From the NCBI RefSeq assembly GCF_009389715.1, contig NC_052392.1, positions 34,641,144-34,705,143 of the forward strand: a stretch of 64,000 bases of DNA, read 5' to 3'. The number at the start of each line of letters is the position of its first letter. The first letter of the stretch is position 1. Below are positions 35,701 through 48,862 of this stretch, in pieces. The stretch is from Phoenix dactylifera (Eukaryota; Streptophyta; Magnoliopsida; Arecales; Arecaceae). Below the pieces are notes generated by a model, which was given only the letters and a program-made list of their open reading frames with translations, was not told where the DNA came from and did no database searches. The translations under genes were made by a program, and so were the position numbers.

Positions 35701-38700
35701 TTGATGATGGTCCCAGACTTGGGAATCACATGAATGCAAGGACAGCTACCTGTCTGGGGAAAAGAATGCATATCTTCATTCATCAGTCATACATGCAGCC
35801 ATAAATAAGTAGACATATAGACAAATGAATATACAATAATCCTGAAAATGTCAAAAAACAAAAAACAGATGCACAAAGGGAGAAGGATATGATACTCTAA
35901 TCTGCAGAATAGGTTCTAGGGGAATGAATAATTAAGAATGACTAAGTTTACAACCTACCAACTAGCATTATATGCTTTGTAGAAAGCCCTTGTCAGTCCA
36001 AAGTTGTCGTGACCGAGTCCTAGTGTCACCTAGACACTTGCCAAGTGTCAAAGCGTCAGACAGAACAGCCTCCAAAAAACTAGGCACAGGCACAAGCACA
36101 CAGACACATACATATATTGATTTATGTATGTATATACATGTTTATGACTAGATACATAAATTTTATGTTTGTGTTTGCATGCTTATGAAAAAAAGAGAAC
36201 TAAAAAGGGTGAGGACAGTTATATGTGCTGTCTAACGGACAAATTAATATAATAACCATGAATGTGCAAGTTGTTTTAAGTCATTCTGTTTAAGATTACT
36301 TAAGATGTGTTGAGATACTAAATTGATATAGTTTGCGATAACTTTATATTGAAATATAATGGCACTTGCAATGTTCATATAATTATGATAACTTTATATT
36401 AGAAATATAAAGACACGTTGCTTAAAGTGTCCATGCAACCTTGATAACTTTATATTAAGGACAATTCGCTTGAAGTGTCCATGTAATCTTAATAACTTAT
36501 ATATACTAAAAACGTGGAGACACTTAGCTTAAAGTGCAGAACAGTTGAAATTAAGAATCCCCTGCATAACACTCCAAAAGGAAAAAGTGCCAAGCGTCAG
36601 ACACTTTTCCTGACATTAGCAATTCTTCAAAATCGCGCAGACATGTCATGTTGGTACACTTCTAGAAACCTAAAAAATGAAGTATCTAGGTAACATAGTC
36701 AAGTAGGAGAAAATAAAATTGAACATTGACATCAGTTCAAAAATTGGGCATAAAACATTCTTAAACTTTGATGGATTGTTATTTGCCTCATGAAGCCAAA
36801 CCAACATAGATGGAGTCAGGATAATCAGTCGATTTTGTGGCCCCTGTGAAAGTAGTGTTGATGGAGATATGTATTTCCCAGTTTTCTTCCCAATATTTTC
36901 TTATTTTTTAAATTTCTTTTTATGGCTCAGGCCATGTTAACTTTGTATTCATGCATCTGAAAAAAGATAAGCCATGAATTTGTACTCTCCCTTATTCTAT
37001 TTCATAATATATCATTGTATCACAAATTACTTTACACAACAAAAAAGCAAGAGATCAGAATTGAAAATGATGAAGAAATACACTCAAATTTTAGCTCAGA
37101 AGAAAATTTCAATGAACTAAAATAAAATACCATTGACAATCCTAGACTTCTTAACATGTTTACTCCAGATTTAGTTGAACTCTTTAAGCAGGTGTGATAG
37201 ATAATTATCTATAGATAATCTGCTGGATTTAGAGCACAGATATTGACACGCTAAGTCCTTGAAGGGATTTTTTAACTTGAACACTTGACCTTCTAATATG
37301 TAATGCATGCTATCTGACAAATAGTCCTGATGCAACATGGTTTCATCATAAACCCTGATAGATCTCCGAATTTAGAACGTTTTTTGAGTAGGAAAAAATA
37401 CCTTGAAAAGGTCAATATTGCTTGGGATTCCTTTGATCATAGCAGCATCAATTGTTGCTTGAGTCTTTTCGACCATTTGGCTTCTCTCTTTGCATGTCAA
37501 TGCTGCCCTTTCTACAAGATTCAGATCAGCTACAACTAGGTCTTTGCCCAATACAATCCCTTGTTTAGCTAAGGAATTCCTCCAAAAGGAAACTGAAGAA
37601 CCAGATGTCCAAGTTGGAGATCTCATCCACTTGCACAAGTATACACTTCCATCTATGTCAAACACATGAGCATTGCCACCAGAAGGATCTTCAGAATGTT
37701 TCACCCATTGAGTTTGTTGGTTGTCTGCTTGCTTGAAATTTGTTATTAATTGCCCACCCCAAAAATTTACTGCTAAGGTCTGAAGAACAACATCACCATA
37801 AGGTACATTTCGCAAATACGAGAACTGAACTAACTTAGCTGGATCCTCAGACATCTTTCGAATAAACTGAAGTGATTGTAGCCTTGCAATACTGTTCGCT
37901 GCACTTCTAATAGCTTTCCTCTTTCCTTTATGAGCACCATACACATGATGAATTGATGGATCATCATCAGAGGGTCCGTATTCTCGTATGAAATCATACA
38001 ATGAAATGACCTCACTAATAAAAGCATGCCAGACATCTCGTCTCATTTCACTACCAAAATCAACAAATTCCAATACCCAAGTTCCTGACCTGATCAAAAC
38101 TGAACCATCAGATCTACTATGCACTTCCAAGCAAATAATGTATCAATACATATAAGACAACAAAATAGCATCCTGATGATGTTGGTTACCATACAACCAA
38201 GCCAATCATAGTCATGATGCAAAGAGATGATTGGTGCATGCAAATAGGATAGACACAGAAACACAAGATGAATAGAAATTGTTAAGTACACTCACTCAAG
38301 TCCAGAAGAAACAGAAACAGCAGAGTCAAAAAGTTTCGATCCAAATGGTCCAACTCTTGCTTTCTCAACACGTGAACCATGATGTGTAAGATCTAGTCTG
38401 ATAGATTTTTTAGTACCTGCCAGTCCAATGGCCTGCCAATATCAATGTAAAGGAGGAGCAGTTGTGGGCAATTTATAGTAACCAAGTTAACGAAATACAT
38501 GAACGGAAGAAAAAGAACAGATACCATGTAACATCACCGCATGGTTGCAGGTAGATGGAACAAAGTGATCTATCATAGCTAACTACAAAACATTTTATTG
38601 GCACACAAAATACTGGAATAAGAAAATGCAGTGAAACGACAAGCTAAAATTTTTATTAGTACATGGATGTTCCTGTTTCTTTCAGCAAGATCCAGCATCA

Positions 38701-41700
38701 ATTGCCATTGATAGATTCTTCAGGAAAACCAACGCAACAACTATATTCTTAACTCCAAGTAAATGTTTCTGCCAGGAAAAACTTAAAATATAATAGCTAC
38801 TACCTGTTTAAGCTAGGCTTATTTTATTGTTTTATGTCAGCAACATTATTTTAATAATAACAACTTTTCCTAGCAAGGACCCTATCAAGAAGCAGTTGCA
38901 AATCAAAATCTTTGAACAAAACAAAACTCGATTGGTGGAAGTACGAGTAATCATTATGTAGCAAAACATAGAAACTATGTTACCTGGACACTTCATTTTT
39001 CAGGTTTTTGGAAGTGTCAGACCTTTTGGGCATGTGGATGTGGCATGTGCCCAACAATTGGAAACTTCTTTTTGGAGTGTCATGTATGGGACTCTTAATT
39101 TCAAGTGCTGGAAACTTCAAGCAAAGTGTCTTTATGTTATTAATATAAGTTATCAAGGTTTTATGGACAGTTTAAGAGAAGTGTCCTTGTGTTTTAAATA
39201 TAAAGTTACTAAATTTATGTGGGTGGATATTTCAAGATGATTCTCTTTACGTTTTTAGTATAAACTATAAAGTTATTATAATTATACGAGTAATAAGTGA
39301 AGTGCCCTTATGTTATAATTTAAAGTTATCATGATAAATTACCGATTTAGTATCTCAAGACATCTTGACTCTCTTAAACCAAATAACTTAAATAACTTGT
39401 GCACTCATGGCTATTCCATAATTCATTTGTTAGCATATATAATTCTCCTCCCACCCCCACCCCCCAACAAATGCCTATATATTTGGAGGATGCAGTGTTG
39501 ACGCTTGAGGACACTTTAACACTTGGCATCCTGTGTTATCAGTTTATTTTTTTCTGAATATATACATAAAATGTATTTACCATAGCATCTGTACATGGGT
39601 CCATAGCATGTTCACATTAGGATAGTTCCTTACAAGAAGTGAGTTCCATGTAAGTGTATACATGTGCTTTCTACACTTATAAGTGAGCATTCTTACAGAA
39701 TAGGTTTGCAATGAGAAACTCCTAGGCAATACATACGCATAAATGACAAGCATAGCATGACTGTTTGTCAGATGGCCAGGAAACAAGCACATCTACTAGA
39801 ACCACAGAGGAAAAACAATTATACCTCAAAATATAGTGCATTATCTGTTAAAGTCAGATTTCCAGGCCATGCAATGTTATCCTCCCATTTTAAAACAGGC
39901 CGCTTCCTACTGGAACCTATGCAGAGAAGTTGCTCATCAGACAACAAAACATCTCCAGTTTGGTATGATTTCCTTCCCTGATGTACCCTATACAATAGTT
40001 AAAGTCTATAAGCAAAGATCTACACCAAGCACCATGATGAAAAAAATTGAATATAAAAAATGATACACAAGATACAAAATTTAATATTTAAAATGGTCAC
40101 TAAGAAAACAAGTATGCAACAAATCATTCTAGTAGAACAAAATGTTAGGTGGTTATATCTGTAATAGGATAGAAGCATCTTGTATCAATTTTAGATATAA
40201 GAAAATGGGAACCTACAAAATTTGTCATAACCACCATGGAACTTATGAGTCAAATGATTTATAGGAGTTGACCACAGAGTAATATCTATGGTCAGTGGCA
40301 ACAGCTTCAATTGATCAAACTGGCTATAACCCTAAAACATTAACAACTGAAGCTATTTTCCTTTCAAGGAAATTGATGGAAAGAATACAAAGAAGAATAG
40401 ATACTTATGCATGGTTTTTGCCAAGTAAAAAAAAGTTTGGAGAATATTTGATGAGTGCTAATGACAGAAGGCATAGACTAATTATTGTTTCAGAACCATT
40501 AAAGATATGCTTGAGAGGATGTAACAAGAATGGAAAGTAACTACACTGACACTGATAAGATTCTACTAGTGATCCTATCATAGATAATCTGATTGTTCAT
40601 ATTCCAAGAATTTTCTAGATCTGTACAATGCTATAATAACAGATGAACTGAACACAAGGGTGAAAGTTGAGATGAAACTATGGAGGAAGAGGTCTAAAAC
40701 TCGAGGACATTGGTTGAATCAAACAAAATGTATGGATGCTATTTTAGTAATATATAAAATGTAAATTGAGGTCCCTTATAAAATATATGCCCAGGAGTTC
40801 ACACCATATCTTAGATCTAGTATGTAAAAGAACAAAGACCACTGGACAAATTTAATGAAATTAGAACAAATTTCTGATTTCAAATCAAAGATTTTTAAAA
40901 TCCAAAACAACAGCAAAATAAAAGTTTTACTTAGCTTCAAATGTTGGGTAAATCTGTAAGGACAACGTACATAAGAATCCTCAGATGGGTTTCCTGAAAA
41001 ACATGGATGATGTAGTCTTTGAGAGTTGATAAAATTTTTGATGTTAGGAGAACGACACACTAATTGTGAATGAAGTGATGGAGATGGATTATGATGCCAT
41101 AGCTGCATGAAGGGAAAAAGGGAGGAGCCCAGAAAAGGAAGACCTATGAATACACGAACACAATCCCAGAAAAGGGATTAGCAAAAAATTGCTTTGGTAG
41201 AGGATAAAGCCCCTGGCACAAATAAATGGCAATGTATAACCTATGCCAACTGCAAATAGATGAGATGGACATTGTTAATTATGGTCAAGGTTATTTTGGT
41301 TAAGTCAACTTTAAGTTTTGGGTCTGAAAAATCTAAAGTGATGTACCAAAATGAAAACCTAGATGTTAGCATAGTTGCAACCCTGGGAAATGGATGTGGG
41401 AAACAAGACATATTTCCAAAGTAGGAAGCATTCCCCTCTTTTTCATACAGGAACATGTTTGTGTATTTTTCTGTGCATATCCCTTATGTTTCTCACTCGC
41501 TTCCCGATTTTGTAGAAAAAGAATTGAACCAGCTTTTAAGCACTTTCCTACTAAACAGTTAAGCTGCATGGAAAGTACATTTCTTGAAAATCATGCATGC
41601 TATTACTTGTCAAGGTATATTTATTTTTCCACACAAGGTTTACATTTTAACTAGCTAAATATTGCAGGCTCTGTTATCTGGACACTCATATCTAGCTTTA

Positions 41701-44700
41701 ATAAACCACAACGGATATGTGTCCCAATTGGATAGTTGTCAGACGATTGGACACTCAAATTTTTCTTGCTGCAACTTTTAGAAATTGGCAAAAAGTTAGA
41801 CTCTTCCAACAAGAAGTTCAAATTTAACTTCTGGTTCTTTAAAGATTGATAAAAAAATGCAGGAATAAAAAAACTTTACAGGTGTCATTTTCTAAAATCC
41901 TTAAGCTACTTGGGAAGTTTGTGTGAAAACCATTTACATGGAAAGACTTTAACAAATAATATCTTCACTATTTTTTAAACAATATTTATATATATTATAT
42001 ATTAGTTAAAATTACTTTTCTTTTTTACCTCTTGCCATGGCAGATTTTTGGACACGTGGGTATTTTATTCTCATGTCCATGTCCATGCAACACTAATTGC
42101 AGCCTACAAAATTATAATTCTAGAATGTTTCTTCTCTCTCTCAAAAAAAAAAAAAAAGATTCTAGAATAAGTGTAAGAAACCCATATCCATGTGCATAAA
42201 ACAAATAAGAATGGTGAAATATAAGAGAGGAATCGCTTTATTAAAGTATTAGTTAATTGGGAGCAAGGACTATGGCATACCATGCATCATTACAAGCAAG
42301 CATAGTACATCTTCCACATCAAACAATCCCGATTTTAACTGTGCCCAAATCAAATTGTTACTCAAATTCATGGTTTCAAAAATCTTGGTAGAGCTATATA
42401 CTGTTTGCTGGCCAACAATATATCTACAAGCAGTAAATACTCTATCGACACACGGTATCCGCTGGAACCATAACAAAAAGAAAAGTTTAAAAACACCTAT
42501 GATCTTGATTCGAAGCAATAGGGGGTCCATATGAGGAGATTTTAGAGTGGTCTGGATAGGTTCAACCCAGTTCACTTGTGGAAGTATTGCAACGTGTGCC
42601 CTATGCCGGTCCTTAGCCAGTAGGAGTGAGGTTTTAGATGAAGGCATAGCATAAACAAGGACAATATACTATTCAAATTCATAAAATACCAACTTAATAT
42701 AGAATTAAATAAATCAAACTAAAAGGAGCCTGAAAAATGATTTTAACTTATTCTAATGCGGGACCACCCATGCCAGCCCATGGCATGATTTATCACTATA
42801 ACCTGCAATTGCTCAGACCATTATCACCAAGACAAGCTGGTAAATGATGTTCACCTCTTTATTATGAGACATACCTTGCAATAATGCATATTCTACAAAA
42901 CAGTATAATCCAAACCGTGATCCTTGTTATATAGAGCGATGAGTTAATTTTTAATTTGTCATGACTTAAGTACTACTCAACATAACCAGTTCATTTCATT
43001 GGAATTTAAAAGAGAGTTGCAATCTTGCTAGGAGGAAACCTGGCCCCTACCACATAATAATGTGAATTTGGAAACCTTGTGTTCAGATATACAAAGCATC
43101 TGTTATATTAATTGTATCCGTTTAGAGTTTTTTTGTTACATGATCATTTAGGCCCTATTTGGGGGAGCTTTTGGAGGGCCAAAAAGCACTTTCTGGCCCT
43201 CCAAAAGTACTTTTAAACAAAAAAGATGTTTGGTAAAATTTCAGAAAAGCTGTTTCAGCTTTTGCGGGAAGCTGAAAACAGCTTTTGGGGGGAAGCTCTA
43301 ATTTGTAGCTTTCCCCCAAAAGCTGTTTTCAGCTTTGTCGGAAAGCTGTTATTTTACCAAAAGTACCCCCATTTAAAAATCCTTTTCTCCTCCCAAAGTG
43401 GCCCATCCACCGCCTCTTCCTCTTCCGCCCATCACCCTCCTCTTCCTCTTCCTCTTCCGCCCATCCCCCTCCTCTCCATCTCCCCCGCCGCCGCCCATGA
43501 CGCCCTCCCCCTCTTCTCCCTCCTCCGCCGCCGCCCCCTCTCCCTCGCCGCCGCCCTCGACGCCCTCCGCCTTTTCTCCCTCCTCCTCTGCCGTTCCCTC
43601 TCTCCTACTGCTGTCGCCAACGCCCTCCTCCTCTGCCGCTCTCTCTCCCCCGCCGCCGCCTCCGACATCGTCTTCCTCTTCTCCATCCTCCTCTGCTGCT
43701 CCCTCTCCCCCGTCGCCGCCCCTGACTCCCTCCGTCTCTTCTCCCTCGCCCAACCACCTCTCCCTCTCCCCGACCGCTCTCCCTCTTCCTCAAAGCTTCT
43801 CTCTTCGGCTTCGTCGCCCATCCTCCCGTCGTCGCGCCGCCGGGAGCTTGATCGCCCCTTGTATCACAATACATTAATATGTTATGTTAAATAATTTAAT
43901 ATTATATTATATTATGAGAAATTAATTTATGCTAATAATTATAATATTTTATACCTTTATTATGTATTATACTATAAATATAATATTATATTACATTATA
44001 TCATAATATGTTAATATATTATGTTAAATAATTTAATATTATGTTATATTATGGAAAATTAATTTATGCTCATATTTTTGATGATATTGGAAATCATGGG
44101 GTGCCCTTTTGAGCGGCGGCGTCCGCCCACGGCAACGTGCGTCCGTCTTGGCTTCCTTCCGTCGAGACTGCCGCTGGTTAACTGCAAATGGTCATCAGAA
44201 GGATAAAAAATGAATTTACACTAATAATTATAATATTTTATACATTTATTATTGATTATACTATAAATATAATATTATATTACATTATACCATAATATAT
44301 TGATATGTTATATTAAATAATTTAATATTATATTAAATTATTATTCTATAGTACACAGTATTATAGTACTATATTATAATAATATTATATTATATTATAT
44401 TAATATTATACTATATCATATTTTTATGTATTAATACATATTATATTTTATTATGCTCTGTTTTATAATACTAGTAATGTCCTTTATGGTCATTTTGTCA
44501 CACAAAAGTACTTTTTCAGTTTGTTTACCAAACACATGTTAAAGCGCCACAGCACTTTAGAAATATAGTTACCAAACAGCAAACAACTTTTTATAACAAC
44601 TCTACTTCAGACAGCTCTACTTCCAACAGCTCTATTTCCAATAGCTCTACTGCCAACAGCTCCCCCAAACAGGGCCTTATTCCTTTTAAATTCACTTCGG

Positions 44701-47700
44701 CAGGTTTCAGATTCTTGCTTCAAATATCCCCCCTCCCAGTCCCCTTATTGTGTGAGAAGGAGAGGAAGATCTATTTCTATTAGAATTACCTGGGTTTGGA
44801 TTTTTCAGTATATGCCACTCAAGATTCAAACCTGGAACCTCTAGTTTGAAATGGACGGGATGACTATTGAGGTAATCTTCGGTTCATATACTTGCTTCAA
44901 ATATCATCACATATTTTTCCATTCATGTCTAGTTCATTGCTTTGCCTTATTCTTCTCCTTTTGCATACATGTTCTGATTTTCAACTTTACCTAAATACAC
45001 CAATGTAGGCCTCCACTGGCCAATTGGCCTCGGTCAGGAATCCAGACCAATGCACATTGAGACAGATTTCCTACATGCAAATTGCAAAGTGCTAATACTG
45101 AGTTGAGGTCCATCATACAAGTCAACTAAGCTTTAATCCCAAACTGGTTGGGTCAGCTGAGTCCATCCTTTTCTTCGGTCAATCATAAAACTCTCAAATC
45201 AAAGTCTTCTAGTAAAGCTGTGAAGCCATATTCTGAAATGATTCATTTCTCCAGTCCAGGTTGTTTCTTTTGGTCTTTCAAAAGGAACTTTTGTTTTTTT
45301 TAATAAGCTAGTTGGTCAACAAATTATAATTATTGATTAAAACAACCAATTAATGAAAAATTTTGCAAGATCCAAATACATCACTTCCATGATTGATGTT
45401 TATTAAGAGAACTGAATCATGATGAACACCAATCTTGCAAATTAAATACATCTAAATACAGGAATTCCAAGAAATGAGTGTATATATATGAACCAAGATG
45501 CAAAATTTTGGACCAAATGAAGGGATACTTACTTGAAAAGTTCAGCAAGGTATGTCATCCACATGCTCAAAGAGAGTCCTTGTTCATTTCCAACAAGAGC
45601 CTTAAAAAGATGATGTGCAGTTGATGTATCAGCAACACCTGCAATAGCAGGAGCAATTCGAACGAAGGCCTGCTCCCCAACCAGTCTCCTCTAAATGGTA
45701 AAAAAAGGCATCAACATTTAAGAACACATATTAATCTGATATAATCTTATTACATATTCCAAATTCACAGAACTATGTTATCAAATTCAAATATGAAACA
45801 AGAGACTTGGAAAATTCAGCTTGCTCATCCAGTGACTTTTCTTTCCCAACTTCATATATATTTTTATACAGTCTAAGAATCCAAAGGGATGCAGAAAAGG
45901 AGGAGATGAAAGAAGAAATATTAGCTCTACTAAGCTGCGTTTGGTTGCAGAATAAGATAATCCGGAGTTAATAGTTTAACTTATCCTAACCTACTTTACT
46001 GTGAAATATGTTACTCCATCCTGTAGGGTGGAATAGTTTAATCCTGTTTAGGTGGAAAAGTAGTTTTACCAACCTTTTAGAATGTGCGCTCTGCTCTCAG
46101 AATGAGCTTGTTAGTTTTCCAGCATTTGTTGGGTTAAAGTGGAACTATTGAATTAAAGGGGCTTTAATCTACTTAACCCTTCTTTGGCCCTCAACCAGAC
46201 AGAGAAATAACAGTAGGTGAAGTCTTTTTTCCCAATTAAACAATCAAAGACGTATTATCATAGGCAAATTCTTTGAATCAAGTCAGTGCAATTTTACTTG
46301 ACTAAATTTGTGATAGTCTAGAAGTTGAAGGAAACGACTGTTATCGCTAACTTCTGTTAAAATCAATGATAGTTGTTAAAATCCTATAACAGCACGTGAT
46401 CAAAGTATAGAATGATTTAATAGGTTTTAATTAATTTTCATCTGCCACAAAGTCCACTAAGATGTAAACTACTATACTTTGAGAAATGTTTAAGTCTACA
46501 AAATTAGTTTCATCTCAATGCAGACTAAGGTGACACAGAATTGTATATGCTTTCATAATTTACCCTATTTTACTTGTATTGGTTTCTAGCTGTGTTTTAA
46601 GGTCATTAGTAGGCAGACAGTGAAACTCGTGATATGACTCTACTTGCATATGCAAAGGATTACTATAATTGAAAATATTTCCTTCCAAAAATAAAAAAAT
46701 ATGGTCAGGAATAATATAAAAATATTTTACATGAAAGATTTATAAGGAAAGAAAAAAGAAAAAAGAAAACAACTTAAAGGTCTACAATTAACTTCTGGCT
46801 TCTGATAGTATCTCGTGAAGCAAAGCACATTAACTTTCATAATCTGAAGAGGGGACAAACCATTTGTTTCCTTTGTTAGTGAAGGTAAGCATTATTCCTT
46901 CATTAGCAAGTGTTTGTGTGTGTGTGTGTGTGTATGTGTGTGTTGTGTGTGTGTGTATAGAACATGATACAGTAAACATCTTAGATGAAGAAGATGTAAT
47001 TATATGTGATAACTTTGATCTGTATAATAAATTTCTAGAAGGTCGAAGTCAGTACTCGGGGCAGCAATTATGTTCATCCAGCAGTTCATCCATCTAAACA
47101 CTTAGGCCACGACCTGATCATCGATATCATATTACAAACATATGTGACTACTGTAGCACTTAATATTAGCAATCCAGGTAACATGATTAATGAGATATCC
47201 CTACACTATATGATTTGAAACAACTGTGCTTGCAACACTCAAATTGGTGTTGATCACTAATAGCAGCTCATGTGTCGCAGAAGACATGCTTATATGTAAT
47301 GATGCTTGAAAAAACATGGAGAAATGTAAACTAACCTGCAAAGAAGAATTATCTAGTGAAAATTGTGAATCACCATCTCCAGTGTATGGATTCTCCCATG
47401 CAAGCATAGTCACAAAAATAAGCCTCTGAAATGCAAGCTCCTGTAGATATACAATCCAATATAAGTCCCAGAAAGAACAATCAGGAACATAGTCAATAGT
47501 TATATTAATGGCTTTGCGCAAAACTTGGGAGAAATGTTAGGTTGACCATGTGATAAATTACTAAATTAACTGAATAAAAATCATGGCTGAAAAATTGGAT
47601 GTGATTCTACAGTTTCCCGCATGCATGCCAGTCTATCGTAAACAAAATATGGAAAAATATTCCAAGCAAAAATCTTATCCTATCCAACTGGTCTTATTGC

Positions 47701-48862
47701 AGCAGTTGGCATTGGCATCCCTTTCCTGCCCCCAGATTCGAACCTTGTCTCGACAAAACAGAAGGATTCCCTCTGTTCATGTTGACTTCAAGACATCCAT
47801 AATACTTGACATTCAATCCCTATATTTTAATAACTTGCCTTTTGGTTATATTACAAATTCTCGAAATCGTTTGATCTGTTTTCTCAAAAGAGAACTACTA
47901 TTCAAGTGGCACAGCCAATTCACTCAAGTTACCTTATGAAAAAAAATAAGCTGATAAAAGTATTCATTGACACAATATATGCAGTGAACCTACAGAATGT
48001 AACAGCTTGAGAATGCACACAATGTTTACATTCCAGTGCATGCAAAGGATAGATTCGTTTTAAATGTTAAGCTATGTGGCACTCACAGACCTTCAAACTG
48101 GGATGGAAGTCAGAGCTCTCCCTTGACAAGTACCTAAAGCAACAATATTCCACCAAACTCCGGGCATCATATTGAACATGCTCGGGAGCAAGTGCTTCAA
48201 AAATCTTCTGCATCTTCCTCCCTGTCAATCCAATCATCCTGCACCATGCTTTGGAGCAATCAGAGAGCACAGTTAACAGAAATAATTACAAAAAAATGTG
48301 AAGAAGATTCCACCCATGTTACCAAGACCACCAAAGAAACGAAAGAAGTTGCAAAATTGGTGAGAAAGTCTTTGCCGTTACCTCCCAAACTGCTCGATGG
48401 AGACCACGGCAGCAAAAGAGAGATACCCCTTTGGCGTCCTCCGCTCCACAGTCAACTCCGAGGCCATAAAATTCTCTTCTTGGACGGCCATGTTGTCCAG
48501 CTGACGCTCCAGGGCGGGCTTCCTCCCCTGCCCAGGCTTCACAAGCGGCGTCGCCACCTCCGTGATCAGCGACTGCGCCTTGCCAAGCCATAAGCTCAGC
48601 CTCTCTCGTACCACATCTACCAGCAGCGCTAAAAAAATAAGCAACAAAGAAGAGAAAGGCGTCGCCTTTAGGGCTCAGGGAGAAGCAGTGCACCTGGGTC
48701 GATGTCGGTGAGCTTCCACCGGCCGCCGCCTAGGGACTGGAGGACGGAGTCGAGACGGCGGCCGTGGCGGCGGTCCGGCGACCTCCTGGCAGGGAATTGG
48801 ACTCGGAGAAAGGGTCGGAGGGAGGAGGAGGAAGAAGAAGTTGGCGGCACAACAGTGAACAT
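29729..48862 (-). CDS. DUF639 membrane protein (At1g71240-like), 11 exons
   Basis: Exons in transcript order: 48862-48694, 48628-48382, 48238-48091, 47440-47336, 45690-45533, 39987-39825, 38432-38296, 38113-37402 (or from 38116), 35147-35035, 32722-32467 and 30037-29729. All have GT-AG borders and phases that close exactly, giving about 838 residues. The N-terminus (MFTVVPPTSS, then basic) may be an organelle-targeting peptide. DUF639 sequence spans exons 4-8, including TWVLEFVDFGSEMRRDVWHA and YGDVVLQTLAVNFWGGQLI. Membrane segments follow at about 637-673 (LTITFLVFAYTIIF plus SYVFPVSLMIMATAMLLL) and 737-769 (VALVLLGAAAILLVVPFKYV). The tail is acidic. The family's biochemical role is unknown; the assignment to the At1g71240 branch is from memory. 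Introns reach 5.5 kb and hold most of the repeats in this half of the window. Confidence 0.88.
30038..32466 (-). other. DUF639 intron 10
   Basis: No nested gene is supported. A CT-rich segment at about 30890-31170, bounded by GGAATGGGGCACC and GGGATGGCTGGGAC-type sequence, looks like a decayed dispersed repeat. Confidence 0.4.
34045..34210 (-). other. Cryptic or poison exon candidate in DUF639 intron 9
   Basis: On the minus strand a 166-base segment begins after CTGGCCTTACAG and ends at the donor GAGAAGG|GTAAGG. It is GC-richer than the intron and open in one frame, reading GFNVESDSSSSKEDLGFPEE and then PLRKGKILPDPRPLSAKEKG. Inserted between exons 9 and 10 (phase 2) it would give AGA TAC TAG, an immediate stop. 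It could be an alternative exon that triggers decay, a captured exon of another gene or a relic. The protein family was not recognised. The plus strand also shows a pyrimidine-rich CAG at about 34058, so the strand is not certain. Confidence 0.45.
35201..35335. repeat. Three direct copies of a 24-base sequence at the exon 9 edge
   Basis: GGCACTTTATTTCAACAATG followed by AACA occurs at 35201, 35248 and 35312, spaced 47 and 64 bases apart. It lies in intron 8, 54 bases or more upstream (in transcript sense) of exon 9. Confidence 0.85.
36000..36610. repeat. Dispersed repeat, copy A, in DUF639 intron 8
   Basis: Contains GACACTTGCCAAGTGTC, CATGAATGTGCAAGTTGTTT, GATACTAAATTGATATAG and several sub-repeats of GATAACTTTATATT plus AAAGTGTCCATG. 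The same succession appears reverse-complemented at about 39000-39540. Confidence 0.75.
39000..39540. repeat. Dispersed repeat, copy B, inverted, in DUF639 intron 6
   Basis: Read on the minus strand it gives CATGAGTGCACAAGTTATTT, AAGATGTCTTGAGATACTAA and ATGATAACTTTAAATTATAA, in the same order as copy A. Both ends contain GACACTT/AAGTGTC phrases. Identity is moderate with indels. Confidence 0.7.
40145..40760. other. Unidentified remnant in DUF639 intron 5
   Basis: An 81-codon plus-strand frame (40295-40540) contains TEAIFLSRKLMERIQRRIDT. Neighbouring sequence after the stop also reads in fragments (KTRGHWLNQTKCMD). This may be a decayed transposon protein on the strand opposite the host gene, but no family could be named. 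Confidence 0.3.
43151..44676. mobile_element. PIF/Harbinger-like element, copy 2, with captured GC-rich segments
   Basis: The ends GGCCCTATTTGGGGGAGC and GCTCCCCCAAACAGGGCC are inverted repeats, flanked by TTA on each side (43148-43150 and 44677-44679). The element is 1526 bp and lies in DUF639 intron 5. Its subterminal hairpin and CAGCTCTACTTC repeats match copy 1. Between about 43380 and 43862 is a C/T-rich, GC-rich block with repeats of roughly 55-65 bases (CGCCGCCGCC...CTCTTCTCCCTCCTCC). It is open in two frames of the same strand, reading Pro/Ser-rich in one. A second GC-rich insert at about 44095-44205 lies between AT-rich units. Confidence 0.85.
45938..46205. mobile_element. Possible MITE in DUF639 intron 4
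   Basis: GCTGCGTTTGGTTGCAG near 45932-45948 and CCTCAACCAGACAGAG near 46188-46204 are weakly inverted, and the inside has GGTGGAATAGTTTAAT and AAGTGGAACTATTGAATTAA. End matching is poor, so this stays tentative. Confidence 0.35.
46911..46957. repeat. (TG)n microsatellite
   Basis: Dinucleotide repeat with two interruptions, in DUF639 intron 4. Confidence 0.9.

Noticed and set aside
43226-43894. Pro/Ser/Ala-rich proteins in several overlapping frames on both strands
   Set aside because: All arise from low-complexity GC-rich repeats inside a transposon; simultaneous openness in many frames is a composition effect.
46864-47097. 77-codon frame containing a Cys-Val repeat
   Set aside because: It is a translation of the (TG)n microsatellite within an intron.
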